This document shows positions 7,358-15,911 of a stretch of 54,410 bases of DNA, piece after piece. Origin of the DNA: Chloroflexota bacterium (lineage in GTDB: Bacteria; Chloroflexota; Anaerolineae; Promineifilales; Promineifilaceae). The stretch lies in contig RFGV01000202.1 of assembly GCA_003696605.1 (NCBI GenBank), forward strand, positions 1-54,410, given 5' to 3'. A program made the position numbers and the translations under genes. The first letter of the stretch is position 1; every line of letters starts with the position of its first letter. A model generated the notes under the pieces. That model ran no database searches, was not told the DNA's origin, and saw only the letters and a list, made by a program, of their open reading frames with translations.

Positions 7358-9304
7358 CTACACACCCAACTCATCTGCCACCCAGGCCAGCCCCACACGT
7401 TCCAATGTTTCCCGTGTTGGCACCCCAGTCGCCACATCCCAGCCAGCCTGTGCATAATACATATCCATTGCTGCCTGCAATTCCGCCTCCTCCAAAGCCA
7501 TGCCATCTGTTCGCCCTCCCTTCAATGGCTGGCGGAACAACTTCTTGGGTAATGTATCCCGATCTCTTGTCAACCCCTCGCGAGCATTAAACGCCCGCAT
7601 CAAATTCAGCCGACGTTCCCCAATCGCCTGTACGTCCTCTACCGACACTTCCCAGCCGGTTGCCGCGGCCAGCAAATCCGCCATATCTTGTGGTCCATAC
7701 AGTTGCCATGCCGGGCCATATACGAACTGGCACACGCTCATCGTATCCGCTGCACTAAACGTATATTGGGTTTTTAGGGCAAACGCTACTTTTTCTTCAT
7801 TCAAGGCTTTTGGTGATTGTGGGGTTGTCAGGCCAATTTGAGACAGGTACTTATGATATACCCGCTCATACAACTTGGGGTGATACATTGTGTCATGTTC
7901 CGAAGACTGATGGTCTGCGCCAAACGGATTGACCGCATAAATTAATCCCAGACTACGTTTCACATGGGGCATATGGGCTGGTAATTCTTGTCCCTTTACT
8001 GTTAGCAAATATTCATGTCCCTTTCCCAACCGATCGGCCGCTCGCTCCGAACCATCAGCCAGATAGTCGCCGAATCCCTCGCGGCGCAATGTTTTTTCCA
8101 GCATGGCGATCATGGCTTCTGCATTGCCGTACTCTAGCGCAATGCCATCCATTTCTTCGGCCGTAAATACACCATGCGTGTAACAATCCATAGCCCATGA
8201 AAGTGTGGCCCCGCAAGAGATTGTATCTACGCCATACTGGTTACAAAGCTGGTTGGCGTAAGCAATGGCATGCAGGTCGGTTACACCACAGTAAGAGCCG
8301 AACGTAGCAATTGTTTCATACTCTGGCCCACCGTATTCCGGCACAACCTGCTTGTTACGCCATTCTGATTCAACCACTCGTTTACATCGTACGATACAGG
8401 CATAACAGGTATCTCGCCCTTGTTTGTCCTGTTTGCCTTCTTCTGCACCCCGCAACAGTTCGTCGTAAAGTCGTTCTCCGCTAATTGCTTCGGCAGCTTC
8501 CTGAGAGTTGAGTACGCCAGCATCCCAGTTGTAGCTGGGTAATCCACCACCAGCGAACTGACTCATGACGATGCCGGCAGTGCCATAACGGCCGAAATGC
8601 TCCATATCGCTATTGGGATAAATCGTCGCCCCATGTTTAGACAGCTTTGCTACCCCTTTTTTGTCTGCCGGATTTACTTTTTGGGTACCGCGTACAACAA
8701 TTGCCTTTAGTTTTTTGCTGCCCATGACAGCCCCCACACCTGTGCGGCCCCAGGCACGATTGCTCATATTCATAATGGCCGCAAAATAGGACAGCTTTTC
8801 ACCAGCCGGACCAATTTGGGCGATTTCTACACGTTTGTCTCCCAGTTCATCTTTCAGGATGGTATCTACTTCATTGGTTAGCTTGCCCCACAGGTGGGAT
8901 GCATCTCGCAATTCTGCTTCTCCATCGTGAATCCAGAGGTAAACGGGTGTGTCGGAGGCGCCACGAATGACAATAGCGTCAAATCCGGCAAATTTCAGTT
9001 CGGCTGGCCAAAACCCGCCTGCCTGACTGTCGGCCACGCCGCCACTCTTGGGAGATTTGCAAGTGACTGTACAGCGGCTTTGTCCGCTAACTGGCAAGCC
9101 TGTGGGCGCACTACAAGCAAAGGTGAGGGTGTTTTCTGGCCCAAGTGGATCTGCGCCTTTGGGTGTGAACTTCCACAAGTAGTACAACCCCATCAGGCTG
9201 CCGCCGATGTATTGCCGATAGAATGTTTCGTCTGGTTTTTCGATTTCCAGTTTGCGGTTGGTGAGGTCAACGTGTAGTATTTTCCCAGTGTATCCGTATA
9301 ACAT
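7358..9304 (-). CDS. Aldehyde:ferredoxin oxidoreductase (tungsten enzyme)
   Basis: 648 residues, close to the family's usual 600-650. It oxidises aldehydes to acids and passes electrons to ferredoxin using a tungsten (or molybdenum) bis-pyranopterin. The start MLYGYTGKILHVDLT is the classic AOR N-terminus, and NMSNRAWGRTGVGAVMGSK near residues 180-197 is a cofactor-binding segment. The 4Fe-4S ligands are visible as Cys300-x2-Cys303-x3-Cys307 (CYACIVRC), with Cys525 a candidate fourth ligand. AGGAGG sits just before the ATG at 9302-9304. A good terminator follows. The glycosyltransferase gene lies 59 bases upstream on the same strand. The physiological aldehyde cannot be read from sequence. 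Confidence 0.94.
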   Translation of the reverse strand: MLYGYTGKILHVDLTNRKLEIEKPDETFYRQYIGGSLMGLYYLWKFTPKGADPLGPENTLTFACSAPTGLPVSGQSRCTVTCKSPKSGGVADSQAGGFWPAELKFAGFDAIVIRGASDTPVYLWIHDGEAELRDASHLWGKLTNEVDTILKDELGDKRVEIAQIGPAGEKLSYFAAIMNMSNRAWGRTGVGAVMGSKKLKAIVVRGTQKVNPADKKGVAKLSKHGATIYPNSDMEHFGRYGTAGIVMSQFAGGGLPSYNWDAGVLNSQEAAEAISGERLYDELLRGAEEGKQDKQGRDTCYACIVRCKRVVESEWRNKQVVPEYGGPEYETIATFGSYCGVTDLHAIAYANQLCNQYGVDTISCGATLSWAMDCYTHGVFTAEEMDGIALEYGNAEAMIAMLEKTLRREGFGDYLADGSERAADRLGKGHEYLLTVKGQELPAHMPHVKRSLGLIYAVNPFGADHQSSEHDTMYHPKLYERVYHKYLSQIGLTTPQSPKALNEEKVAFALKTQYTFSAADTMSVCQFVYGPAWQLYGPQDMADLLAAATGWEVSVEDVQAIGERRLNLMRAFNAREGLTRDRDTLPKKLFRQPLKGGRTDGMALEEAELQAAMDMYYAQAGWDVATGVPTRETLERVGLAWVADELGV

Positions 9305-9339
9305 GGCCTCCTTCCTTTTTTTGATAACAGGACCTTTTA

Positions 9340-9367
9340 ATAATAATCAGACAGACGGGCGGATTAA
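9340..9367 (-). promoter_or_regulatory. Candidate promoter of the aldehyde oxidoreductase gene
   Basis: On the minus strand TTAATC (9367-9362), 16-base spacer, TATTAT (9345-9340). The -35 overlaps the stop of the upstream glycosyltransferase gene. Moderate consensus match only. Confidence 0.3.
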
Positions 9368-10341
9368 CGTTGTGTTTGTTTGTTCGCCGTCTGGTGTTGT
9401 TGTAGTTCCATTTTTTTGAGGCGGTAGAGGGTTTCCTGGGTGAGTTGGCGGTGTTTGCTGGCTATGTCGGCCTGGATGCCAAACAGGAGGATGATGAGTC
9501 CGACGAGAACGAGGCCGGTGCCGATGGTGACGGATTGGGCAAAACGGCCGATTCCGCGAATACCTATCAAATAAAAGTACCCAAATCGCCCCAACAAACC
9601 AATACCCGCCAGCAAGAATGGTAGCGCAATGTAGCTAAAGGTACGCAATGGCTCATAAAAGGCATACAGCCGCATGATTGTACCTGTTTGAGCTTTGATA
9701 AAGTGCCACATATTACGTTGCAATCGGGAAGGTCGGGTGGGCGCATTTGTTTTTACAGGAATGCTTACCAGCCGCAGCCCCAGTTTTCCAGCCTGGATAA
9801 TTGTCTCCAGCGTATAACTATAACGGGTGAGGATATTCAGGCGCAAGGCTGCTTCTTGTGAATATGCTCTGAATCCGCTAGGGGCATCGGGGACATTTGT
9901 GCCGCTTACCGTGCGCACCATCCAACTACCCAGCCATTGCAACAATTTTTTTATTGGCGAAAAATGTGGGATTTGGGCAACTTGTCGGTCGCCAATGACA
10001 ATGTCGGCTTCTTGCCGAATGATGGGGGCGACAAGATCGGGGATGTAGCGGCCAGGATACTGATTGTCGGCATCGGTATTGACGATGATGTCTGCGCCGA
10101 GCTTGAGGCAAGTGTCCAGGCCAGTTTGGAAGGTGCGAGCAAGCCCCATGTTTTGCCGGTGGCGGATGATATGATCGATGCCAAGCTGGCGTGCGACTTC
10201 GGCCGTGTTGTCCGTGCTGCCATCGTCTATGACGAGTGTCTCGATGCAGCTGACACCGGGAATTTGTTTGGGCAACTCGGCAACGGTTTGTGGTAATGTG
10301 TCTGCTTCGTTATAACATGGAATCTGGATGATTAGTTTCAC
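9364..10341 (-). CDS. Family 2 glycosyltransferase with two C-terminal membrane helices (DPM1/GtrB-like)
   Basis: 325 residues from a GTG at 10339-10341. The GT-A domain has IPCYNEADTLPQTV at the N-terminus, the nucleotide-binding IDDGSTDNT (about 38-46) and NTDADNQYPG (about 88-97), where the Asp-x-Asp coordinates the metal. DAPSGFRAYS follows. Two hydrophobic segments (about 235-262 and 273-293) anchor it in the membrane. Relatives move a sugar from a nucleotide donor to a polyprenyl phosphate. There is no Shine-Dalgarno sequence; TACAAT lies 7 bases before the GTG, suggesting a leaderless transcript. Donor and acceptor are not determinable. Confidence 0.87.
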   Translation of the reverse strand: MKLIIQIPCYNEADTLPQTVAELPKQIPGVSCIETLVIDDGSTDNTAEVARQLGIDHIIRHRQNMGLARTFQTGLDTCLKLGADIIVNTDADNQYPGRYIPDLVAPIIRQEADIVIGDRQVAQIPHFSPIKKLLQWLGSWMVRTVSGTNVPDAPSGFRAYSQEAALRLNILTRYSYTLETIIQAGKLGLRLVSIPVKTNAPTRPSRLQRNMWHFIKAQTGTIMRLYAFYEPLRTFSYIALPFLLAGIGLLGRFGYFYLIGIRGIGRFAQSVTIGTGLVLVGLIILLFGIQADIASKHRQLTQETLYRLKKMELQQHQTANKQTQR

Positions 10342-10348
10342 GGGTAAA

Positions 10349-10354
10349 ATTGTA
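10349..10354 (-). promoter_or_regulatory. -10 box placed for a leaderless glycosyltransferase mRNA
   Basis: TACAAT on the minus strand, 7 bases before the GTG at 10341, so transcription would begin at the start codon. No convincing -35. Confidence 0.4.
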
Positions 10355-10423
10355 ACTCACTGCGGGCGTGACGGCGAATGGAATCGTGGGGAAGGCAGGG
10401 GGGATGGATGGGTGAATGGGGTG

Positions 10424-10801
10424 TCAGGAGAAACGGCCGTTAAGAATATTATCAATTTCTGCCCAGTGTAGCCCTTCCCACAAATATTGGTTGAGATCAA
10501 TTTGCAAATCTTCGCTAACTGCGATGCCTTCAGCACGGAGTAACTCGGCTTGTTCCAGTGCCGTATGCTCACGGTTGACAATACTAATGCGTCCCTGACT
10601 GTTGATGACACGATGCCAGGGGATGTGGTGATAAGCGGGATCGTTTTCACGGTCTTTGAGGGCATTGAGCGCATAGCCAACAGCACGAGCTGCCCGAGGA
10701 TGTCCCAGCATGTGGGCGATACGGCCGTAACTGGTTACCTTACCTTTGGGGATGCGCCGTACAACAGCATACACTTGTTCAAAAAAACCTGGTTGGCTCA
10801 T
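10424..10801 (-). CDS. Alkyltransferase-like DNA-repair protein (ATL)
   Basis: 125 residues from the ATG at 10799-10801. The fold is the C-terminal DNA-binding domain of O6-methylguanine methyltransferase: KGKVTSYGRIAHMLGHPRAARAVGYAL carries the HTH and the Arg finger. The active-site PCHR motif is replaced by PWHRV (Trp62), so no alkyl transfer is possible. Such ATL proteins (E. coli YbaZ, yeast Atl1) bind O6-alkylguanine and hand the lesion to nucleotide excision repair. It sits 23 bases after the MFS gene but has its own perfect TATAAT 6 bases before the ATG, so it is probably transcribed separately as a leaderless mRNA. Confidence 0.92.
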   Translation of the reverse strand: MSQPGFFEQVYAVVRRIPKGKVTSYGRIAHMLGHPRAARAVGYALNALKDRENDPAYHHIPWHRVINSQGRISIVNREHTALEQAELLRAEGIAVSEDLQIDLNQYLWEGLHWAEIDNILNGRFS

Positions 10802-10807
10802 GCCAAA

Positions 10808-10816
10808 ATTATAGCA
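10808..10816 (-). promoter_or_regulatory. Extended -10 (TGC-TATAAT) of the ATL gene
   Basis: A perfect TATAAT preceded by TGC, ending 6 bases before the ATG at 10801, within the gap between the MFS and ATL genes. The predicted start falls on the ATG. No clear -35, as is usual for extended -10 promoters. Confidence 0.6.
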
Positions 10817-10824
10817 CAAGCCAC

Positions 10825-12075
10825 CTATTTACGGCCGTTTGCCAACCGCACTGCTACTGGCAACTGTCGCAATCGCCACATAGCCCAAATTCCCACTGCC
10901 GGTCCCAGCGCCAGAATGGCAAATGCAAATCGCCACCCAACGGCACTCTCCAACGAGGGAATAAGCCGAATAGTGAACAAAGTAAGCAAAAACCCCAGAC
11001 TGGTTTGCAAGGTTAGAGCCGTGCCTACATATTCCTTATCGGACAATTCGCTCACAGCAGCCGAAAATTGCGCGGAATCAGCAACTACTGTTAATCCCCA
11101 TACCAGGCTAATTGCTACCAGTAACAAAGGATGCCTGCCGTACAGCAATCCAATTCCCAGCGAGCAACCACCACTGATAAGCATGGCGACCGAGGTGATT
11201 GTGGTGCGCCCAAAGCGATCAGCCAATTGTCCGGCCAGCAAACTGCCTAGCCCGCCAATGGCGATAACAGCAAAAGCGGCCACACTGGCCCACATTGCTT
11301 TGGTTCCTGTTGTCTGGAAACTGGCTAGCAAGAATACAGGAATCCACGCCCACATCGCATATAACTCCCACATATGCCCCAAATATCCCAGATTTGCCAA
11401 CACAACTTCACGGCGGCGCAAGATTTGTCCCACCAGTTTCCAGTTAAATGGGGGCGTATGGGTGCGATATGGTCCTTCATGTACAAACAGAGCAGCAATC
11501 AGGCCGCCGATGGCAGCTAGCAATGCTGCCAGATACAGTACGGGTTGCCAGGTTTGTACACCGCCAAATGCATTGAGCAAGTGGGGGGCAGCAGAGCCAA
11601 TTGTAAGTGCACCTACCAGCAAGCCAATGCCTAGCCCCCGGTCTTTTTGTGTCCAGGTGGCCATGATTTTCATGCCAACCGGATAAACGCCCGCCAGAAA
11701 GGCGCCTGTGAGAAAGCGAAGAATGAGTGCTGTAGGAAGGTTGTGGGCCACAAGAGGGATTAGTGCGGTGGAAAGGGCGGCAAGGAATGAGGTGGTGGTA
11801 AGGAACCAGCGGGAGGGGATGCGATCGGCGAGGTTGAAAACGGCCGAACCCAGTGCCCCGGCCACAAAACCAATCTGGACAGACATGGTAAGCCATGCCC
11901 GCCCACTATCAGTCAGTTGCCAGGCCTCAGTTAGCGCAGGCACAACGGCCGATGCGGAAAACCAAACTGCCATGCCCAGCAGTTCTGCCAGCGAAAGCAA
12001 AAGCAGCGTGCGCCATTTGTGGGACATCTGGCTGGCATGAGCTTTTTGATCAACAGAATGGGAAACCTGGGACAT
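10825..12075 (-). CDS. Major facilitator superfamily transporter
   Basis: 416 residues with about 12 hydrophobic helices and the MFS loop signature between helices 8 and 9 (GQLADRFGRTTI). A second, degenerate copy sits between helices 2 and 3 (NLADRIPSRW). GAGGAGG lies 4-5 bases before the ATG at 12073-12075. It may be an efflux pump or metabolite carrier; no substrate is implied by its neighbours (ATL on one side, a divergent histidine kinase on the other). It uses a terminal TAG. Confidence 0.85.
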   Translation of the reverse strand: MSQVSHSVDQKAHASQMSHKWRTLLLLSLAELLGMAVWFSASAVVPALTEAWQLTDSGRAWLTMSVQIGFVAGALGSAVFNLADRIPSRWFLTTTSFLAALSTALIPLVAHNLPTALILRFLTGAFLAGVYPVGMKIMATWTQKDRGLGIGLLVGALTIGSAAPHLLNAFGGVQTWQPVLYLAALLAAIGGLIAALFVHEGPYRTHTPPFNWKLVGQILRRREVVLANLGYLGHMWELYAMWAWIPVFLLASFQTTGTKAMWASVAAFAVIAIGGLGSLLAGQLADRFGRTTITSVAMLISGGCSLGIGLLYGRHPLLLVAISLVWGLTVVADSAQFSAAVSELSDKEYVGTALTLQTSLGFLLTLFTIRLIPSLESAVGWRFAFAILALGPAVGIWAMWRLRQLPVAVRLANGRK

Positions 12076-12144
12076 TGCGCCTCCTCAAAACAAAATTTAC
12101 ACTTACGCTATTACAATCATTGCGGTTTGCCTGTATGCGTATTG

Positions 12145-12150
12145 TATAAT
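12145..12150 (+). promoter_or_regulatory. Possible -10 (TATAAT) in the MFS/histidine kinase divergent region
   Basis: The 253-bp region 12076-12328 is AT-rich and holds a perfect TATAAT on the + strand. There is no -35 at normal spacing and it is 180 bases from the kinase start, so this is weak evidence. Confidence 0.25.
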
Positions 12151-12328
12151 TAATGAGAGTTGATTTTGTTTTACGGCCTTAATGTAGCATTTTTGTACAG
12201 ACTGGTTTGTTGCACGGCTTACGCTTTTACCAGATTGTTGGGCTTTGGCAAGGAACAACGGGTTTGGGAGTGAATTTGTGTATGATGGGTGGTGGGTGTA
12301 TGAGAGGCAGGCCTGCCGGGAGTTATTC

Positions 12329-13462
12329 ATGAGTGATGAGACTGATCTTTGGTCTTCTACGCGGCCTTTGCGGGCGAATAAGCTGGCACATGCGCTGATA
12401 GATAGTGAGTTTCAAATTTTGGCTATCAATGTCACAATGCGGGAGTGGCTGGCGAATGAGGTGACGGAATGGGTTGGGGTGAAGGTAACGGCCGTTTTCC
12501 CTGAACTTGTCGGCAATGAGGAAAGCCTTTGTGCCATTCTAAACGGTGAAGAAAAACAACTGATTTTGCCTAAAATTTATCGCCCTGGCAGCCAAGACAC
12601 ATTTGGTCGTTATTTTGACCTGCAAGTTGAATCTGCCCTTCAGCGCGAAAAGTGCCTCCTGCTTACCCTCATTGACGTCACAGAACAAGCAAAACTGGAA
12701 CAAATGTTACGCCAACAGCGAAACGAACTCCGCCTGGAAATGGAACAACGCAAAAAACTACAACTGGAACTCCACGCCAAAAATGAGGAACTCAAAGCAT
12801 TTGCTTATTCGGTGTCTCACGATTTGCGCGCACCTTTGCGGGCTATTGAAGGATTTTCCCGCATACTGGCGCAGGAATATCGCCACCAATTGGATGACCA
12901 GGGCCAGCGATATTTCAACTATATCATTAAGGCCAGCGAACAACTGAATACGATGATTGAGGATTTGCTGGTGTATTCACGGCTGGGGCAAAAGGTGGTG
13001 CAGTTACAGCCAGTATCGTTGCAAGAAGTGATTGACAAGGTTTTGGTAACGTTTGCAGAAAGAATCGCAATGTGTCAGGCCAGGGTGGAAGTGGCCGAGA
13101 ATTGGCCCTGGGTGGTAGGGAATTGGATGTTGTTGGATACAATGATGTCGAATTTGCTGGATAATGCCCTGAAATACGGCCGTTCTCACACCCCTCCACA
13201 CATTCACATCACTCACCAAACCACCCCCACCCATGTTACCATTGCCATTCAAGACAACGGCATCGGCATCGATCCCCAATACCACGACAAAATATTCCGC
13301 GTTTTCCAAAGATTACACACCGATGAGCAATACGAAGGCACAGGAATTGGTCTGGCAATGGTACAAAAAGCCGTCCAGATGATGCAAGGCAAAATCTGGC
13401 TGGAGTCTGCCCTTAATCAAGGGACAACATTCTACATTCAGCTACCCAAGGCAGACATGTGA
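12329..13462 (+). CDS. Soluble sensor histidine kinase with PAS-like N-terminus
   Basis: 377 residues from the ATG at 12329, preceded by GGGAG at good spacing. Residues about 15-115 look like a PAS-type sensor (LIDSEFQILAINVTMREWL ... LTLIDVTE), followed by a coiled coil (about 118-155). The HisKA motif AYSVSHDLRAPLRAIEGFS has the phospho-acceptor His164, in the form common near phytochrome-type kinases. The ATPase domain has NLLDNALKYG (N box), DNGIGI (G1) and GTGIGLAMV (G2). There is no membrane segment, so the sensor is cytoplasmic. A second kinase with its own receiver follows 53 bases downstream, so the two may act in one pathway. Confidence 0.92.
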   Translation: MSDETDLWSSTRPLRANKLAHALIDSEFQILAINVTMREWLANEVTEWVGVKVTAVFPELVGNEESLCAILNGEEKQLILPKIYRPGSQDTFGRYFDLQVESALQREKCLLLTLIDVTEQAKLEQMLRQQRNELRLEMEQRKKLQLELHAKNEELKAFAYSVSHDLRAPLRAIEGFSRILAQEYRHQLDDQGQRYFNYIIKASEQLNTMIEDLLVYSRLGQKVVQLQPVSLQEVIDKVLVTFAERIAMCQARVEVAENWPWVVGNWMLLDTMMSNLLDNALKYGRSHTPPHIHITHQTTPTHVTIAIQDNGIGIDPQYHDKIFRVFQRLHTDEQYEGTGIGLAMVQKAVQMMQGKIWLESALNQGTTFYIQLPKADM

Positions 13463-13515
13463 CAAATAACAATGTTCAACCAAACCACCAAAATTCATGA
13501 AAACAGGTGAACTCT

Positions 13516-14706
13516 ATGACCACCTCAATTCGTGTTTTATACGTAGATGACTACCCCTTAGATAGAGAACTTGTTCGCCATGCACTCCAATATAACAAAC
13601 AGCCATTTCAACTTACCGAGGCAGCAACAAAAGAGGAATTTCAAAAATATCTGGCAGAAGGTGAGTTCGACGTCGTCCTTACCGATTTCAACATTCTTGG
13701 CTTTGAAGGGCTGCAAGTACTAGACATGGTACAGGCACAAAATCCCCACATTCCTGTCATTATTGTCACAGGTACGGGTACAGAAGAAGTGGCTGTGGAA
13801 GCAATGAAACGGGGTGCAGCCGACTATGTCATCAAAACCCCCCTTCACATTCAACGACTTCCTCGCACTATAGAAATGGCGCTGGAAAAGCAACGACTTC
13901 AGCAAGAGCGAGAGCGTGCCCGCCAGCAATTACAGGCATTAAATGCTGAACTGGAACAACGTGTTTTGCAGCGGACACGAGAATTGCAGGAAGCGAATGA
14001 GCGGTTGCAAGAGCTTGACCGATTAAAAAGCAAATTTATTGCTGATGTATCTCATGAATTGAGAACGCCTGTGACAAACCTGAGCCTGTATTTAAGCCTT
14101 ATGGAACATGGGCACCCATCACGCCGGGAACATTATATGAAGGTGCTGAAGGAACAGGTGGAAAGGTTAAGCCAGCTGATTGAAGATATTTTGCGAATTT
14201 CTAACCTGACGAAAGAACTGGAAACGGCCGAATTCGTGCCCATCGATCTAAACACCCTTGTCAATGAGGTGGTTGAACTCTACCGCCAACTGGCCGAAGA
14301 CAAAGGATTGACGCTTAGCGCCCAAACGGATCCGAATTTACCCAAAATATCTGGCGTATATAAACAACTCTTTCACGCTGTAGCCAATCTGGTTGTCAAT
14401 GGTATCCAATACACTGTCAAAGGTTCCGTGACATTAATCACCCAATATTTGCCGGAAACAGATGAAGCCTGTTTGGTAGTTGAGGATACAGGCATTGGCA
14501 TTCACCCCTCCGACTTGCCACATCTGTTCGATCGGTTTTATCGGGGGCAGCATACACGGTACTTTGATGTGCCGGGGGCAGGTATTGGCTTGGGATTTGT
14601 CAAGGAAGTTGTTGCTTTTCATAAAGGCCACATTGAAGTAACCACAGAGGAAGGAAAAGGGAGCACCTTTACCATTTGTCTGCCCTGCCTGAATGAAGAA
14701 GAGTAG
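13516..14706 (+). CDS. Receiver-histidine kinase protein
   Basis: 396 residues from the ATG at 13516, with AGGTGA 6 bases upstream; an in-frame GTG at 13507 overlaps that site and is less likely. The receiver domain comes first (VLYVDDYPLDRELV; phospho-acceptor Asp57 in VVLTDFNI; Lys in DYVIKTP). A long coiled coil (about 118-170) leads to HisKA with His180 in DVSHELRTPVTNL and an ATPase domain (NLVVNGIQY, EDTGIGI, GAGIGLGFV). Receiver-first kinases usually take a phosphate from an upstream kinase, here plausibly the adjacent PAS kinase. It has no DNA-binding domain. Its output partner is not obvious. Confidence 0.92.
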   Translation: MTTSIRVLYVDDYPLDRELVRHALQYNKQPFQLTEAATKEEFQKYLAEGEFDVVLTDFNILGFEGLQVLDMVQAQNPHIPVIIVTGTGTEEVAVEAMKRGAADYVIKTPLHIQRLPRTIEMALEKQRLQQERERARQQLQALNAELEQRVLQRTRELQEANERLQELDRLKSKFIADVSHELRTPVTNLSLYLSLMEHGHPSRREHYMKVLKEQVERLSQLIEDILRISNLTKELETAEFVPIDLNTLVNEVVELYRQLAEDKGLTLSAQTDPNLPKISGVYKQLFHAVANLVVNGIQYTVKGSVTLITQYLPETDEACLVVEDTGIGIHPSDLPHLFDRFYRGQHTRYFDVPGAGIGLGFVKEVVAFHKGHIEVTTEEGKGSTFTICLPCLNEEE

Positions 14707-14721
14707 CCAGAATCTTCTTTT
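14695..14721 (+). terminator. Weak terminator-like hairpin after the kinase pair
   Basis: GAAGAAGA (14695-14702) can pair with TCTTCTTT (14713-14720), loop of 10, followed by only a short run of T. The stem is AT-rich. It overlaps the kinase stop codon. Confidence 0.3.
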
Positions 14722-14734
14722 CCAGACAACCCTT

Positions 14735-15154
14735 CTAGATAACAGTTGTACGGATTACCGTTTCGCTGGTTAGTGTGCGATGCACCGGACATCGGTCGGC
14801 AATTTCTGCCAGTCGCTTGATTTGTGCCTCATCCAGATTGCCTTCGAAGCTGATTTCGCATGTGATAATGTCCACTTTGGTATTGTCGGGGCTTTGGCAT
14901 TCTTCGCATTCGCTGGCGGGTACTTTTTGGTGGTCCAGGCGAATGGTGACGGTTTCTACCGGCCACTGTTTGCGCCGGGCGTATAGATGAACGGTCATTA
15001 CTTTGCAGGCGGCCAATGCACTAAGCAGCAGGTCGTATGGGGCGGGACCAAGGTCGTCCCCGCCGGCGTCCAGGGGTTCGTCGGCGAGTAGTTTGTGGTT
15101 GCTGGCCTGGATTTCTACTTGCAAGTTTTTCAGGCTTTTGGCAGTTACGCGCAT
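14735..15154 (-). CDS. OsmC/Ohr-family peroxiredoxin-like protein
   Basis: 139 residues from the ATG at 15152-15154, chosen because GGAGG lies 8 bases upstream; an in-frame ATG at 15169 overlaps that site. The two conserved thiols are Cys50 (ALAACKVMTV) and Cys122 (DRCPVHRTL), the family's peroxidatic pair, used to reduce organic hydroperoxides. The CEEC at about 83-86 is extra. It is last in a minus-strand run DUF427-glk-pgl-osmC, 28 bases after pgl, which suggests co-transcription of sugar oxidation with peroxide defence. Confidence 0.9.
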   Translation of the reverse strand: MRVTAKSLKNLQVEIQASNHKLLADEPLDAGGDDLGPAPYDLLLSALAACKVMTVHLYARRKQWPVETVTIRLDHQKVPASECEECQSPDNTKVDIITCEISFEGNLDEAQIKRLAEIADRCPVHRTLTSETVIRTTVI

Positions 15155-15182
15155 TGTGGTGTCCTCCATAAGTTTGTGTTTG

Positions 15183-15911
15183 TTAATTGTGGGGATGAAT
15201 ATACCAGATTAGTTTGCCGTGTTTGGGAGTTATGCGTTGGGCTGGCCATTTTTCCGGCTCATAGGTGCCATGCAAGACTTGTTGCAGGGTGGCTTGTTTG
15301 TTGGCGCCGGAAACGAGGAAAAGGATGTGGCGGGCGTCGTTGAAGACGAGGGGAGTGAGGGTGATGCGGTGTGCCGGACGGCCGTTATAATGGGCGGTAG
15401 CCAGCATGACTGGTTGGCTGGTTTCGGCAGGAGAGATCGGACCGGGAAAAAGGGAAGCTGTGTGTCCGTCTCGCCCCATACCCATGATGGCCAGATCGAG
15501 GTGAGGCCAGTTACGGCCGTTTTCGGCCAGCTTTTTGAGTTGTGTGGTGTAGTCAGCAACGGCCGTTTCTGCTGGCAATTCGCCTTTCATTCGGAACACA
15601 TTTTCAGGTGTTATTGGGACGTGTGCCAGCAACAGGTCTGCCACCTGTTTGTAATTGCTTTCCGGGTGATCGGGGGGCACCAGTCGCTCATCTCCCCAGA
15701 GGAGTATTGTTTTGGCCCAGGGGATGGTCGTTTTGTAGGGTGGTTGTGCCAGCAGTTGGTAAAGCTGACGGGGAGTGTTGCCACCGGCAAGGGCAACCAA
15801 AAACCGTCCTCGCTCATTAACGGCCGTTTGGGCAACATGCGAAAATAGTGCTGCTGCTGCCTGGCTCATTTCTGCATAGGACGAAAATGTTTCCACCCGG
15901 ACATTAGCCAT
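15183..15911 (-). CDS. pgl: 6-phosphogluconolactonase
   Basis: 242 residues, the usual size for the DevB-type enzyme. It hydrolyses 6-phosphogluconolactone to 6-phosphogluconate in the oxidative pentose phosphate pathway. Visible signatures are VALAGGNTPRQLYQLL near the N-terminus, LLWGDERLVPPDHPESNY and LAIMGMGRDGHTASLFPG, the phosphate-binding and catalytic loops. Its ATG overlaps the last 8 bases of glk, so translation is coupled. Glucose-6-phosphate dehydrogenase is not in this window. Confidence 0.96.
   Translation of the reverse strand: MANVRVETFSSYAEMSQAAAALFSHVAQTAVNERGRFLVALAGGNTPRQLYQLLAQPPYKTTIPWAKTILLWGDERLVPPDHPESNYKQVADLLLAHVPITPENVFRMKGELPAETAVADYTTQLKKLAENGRNWPHLDLAIMGMGRDGHTASLFPGPISPAETSQPVMLATAHYNGRPAHRITLTPLVFNDARHILFLVSGANKQATLQQVLHGTYEPEKWPAQRITPKHGKLIWYIHPHN

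Noticed and set aside
10550-11686. A 378-codon open frame antisense to the MFS gene and the ATL gene
   Set aside because: It spans two real genes on the other strand, has no start signal and no recognisable fold.
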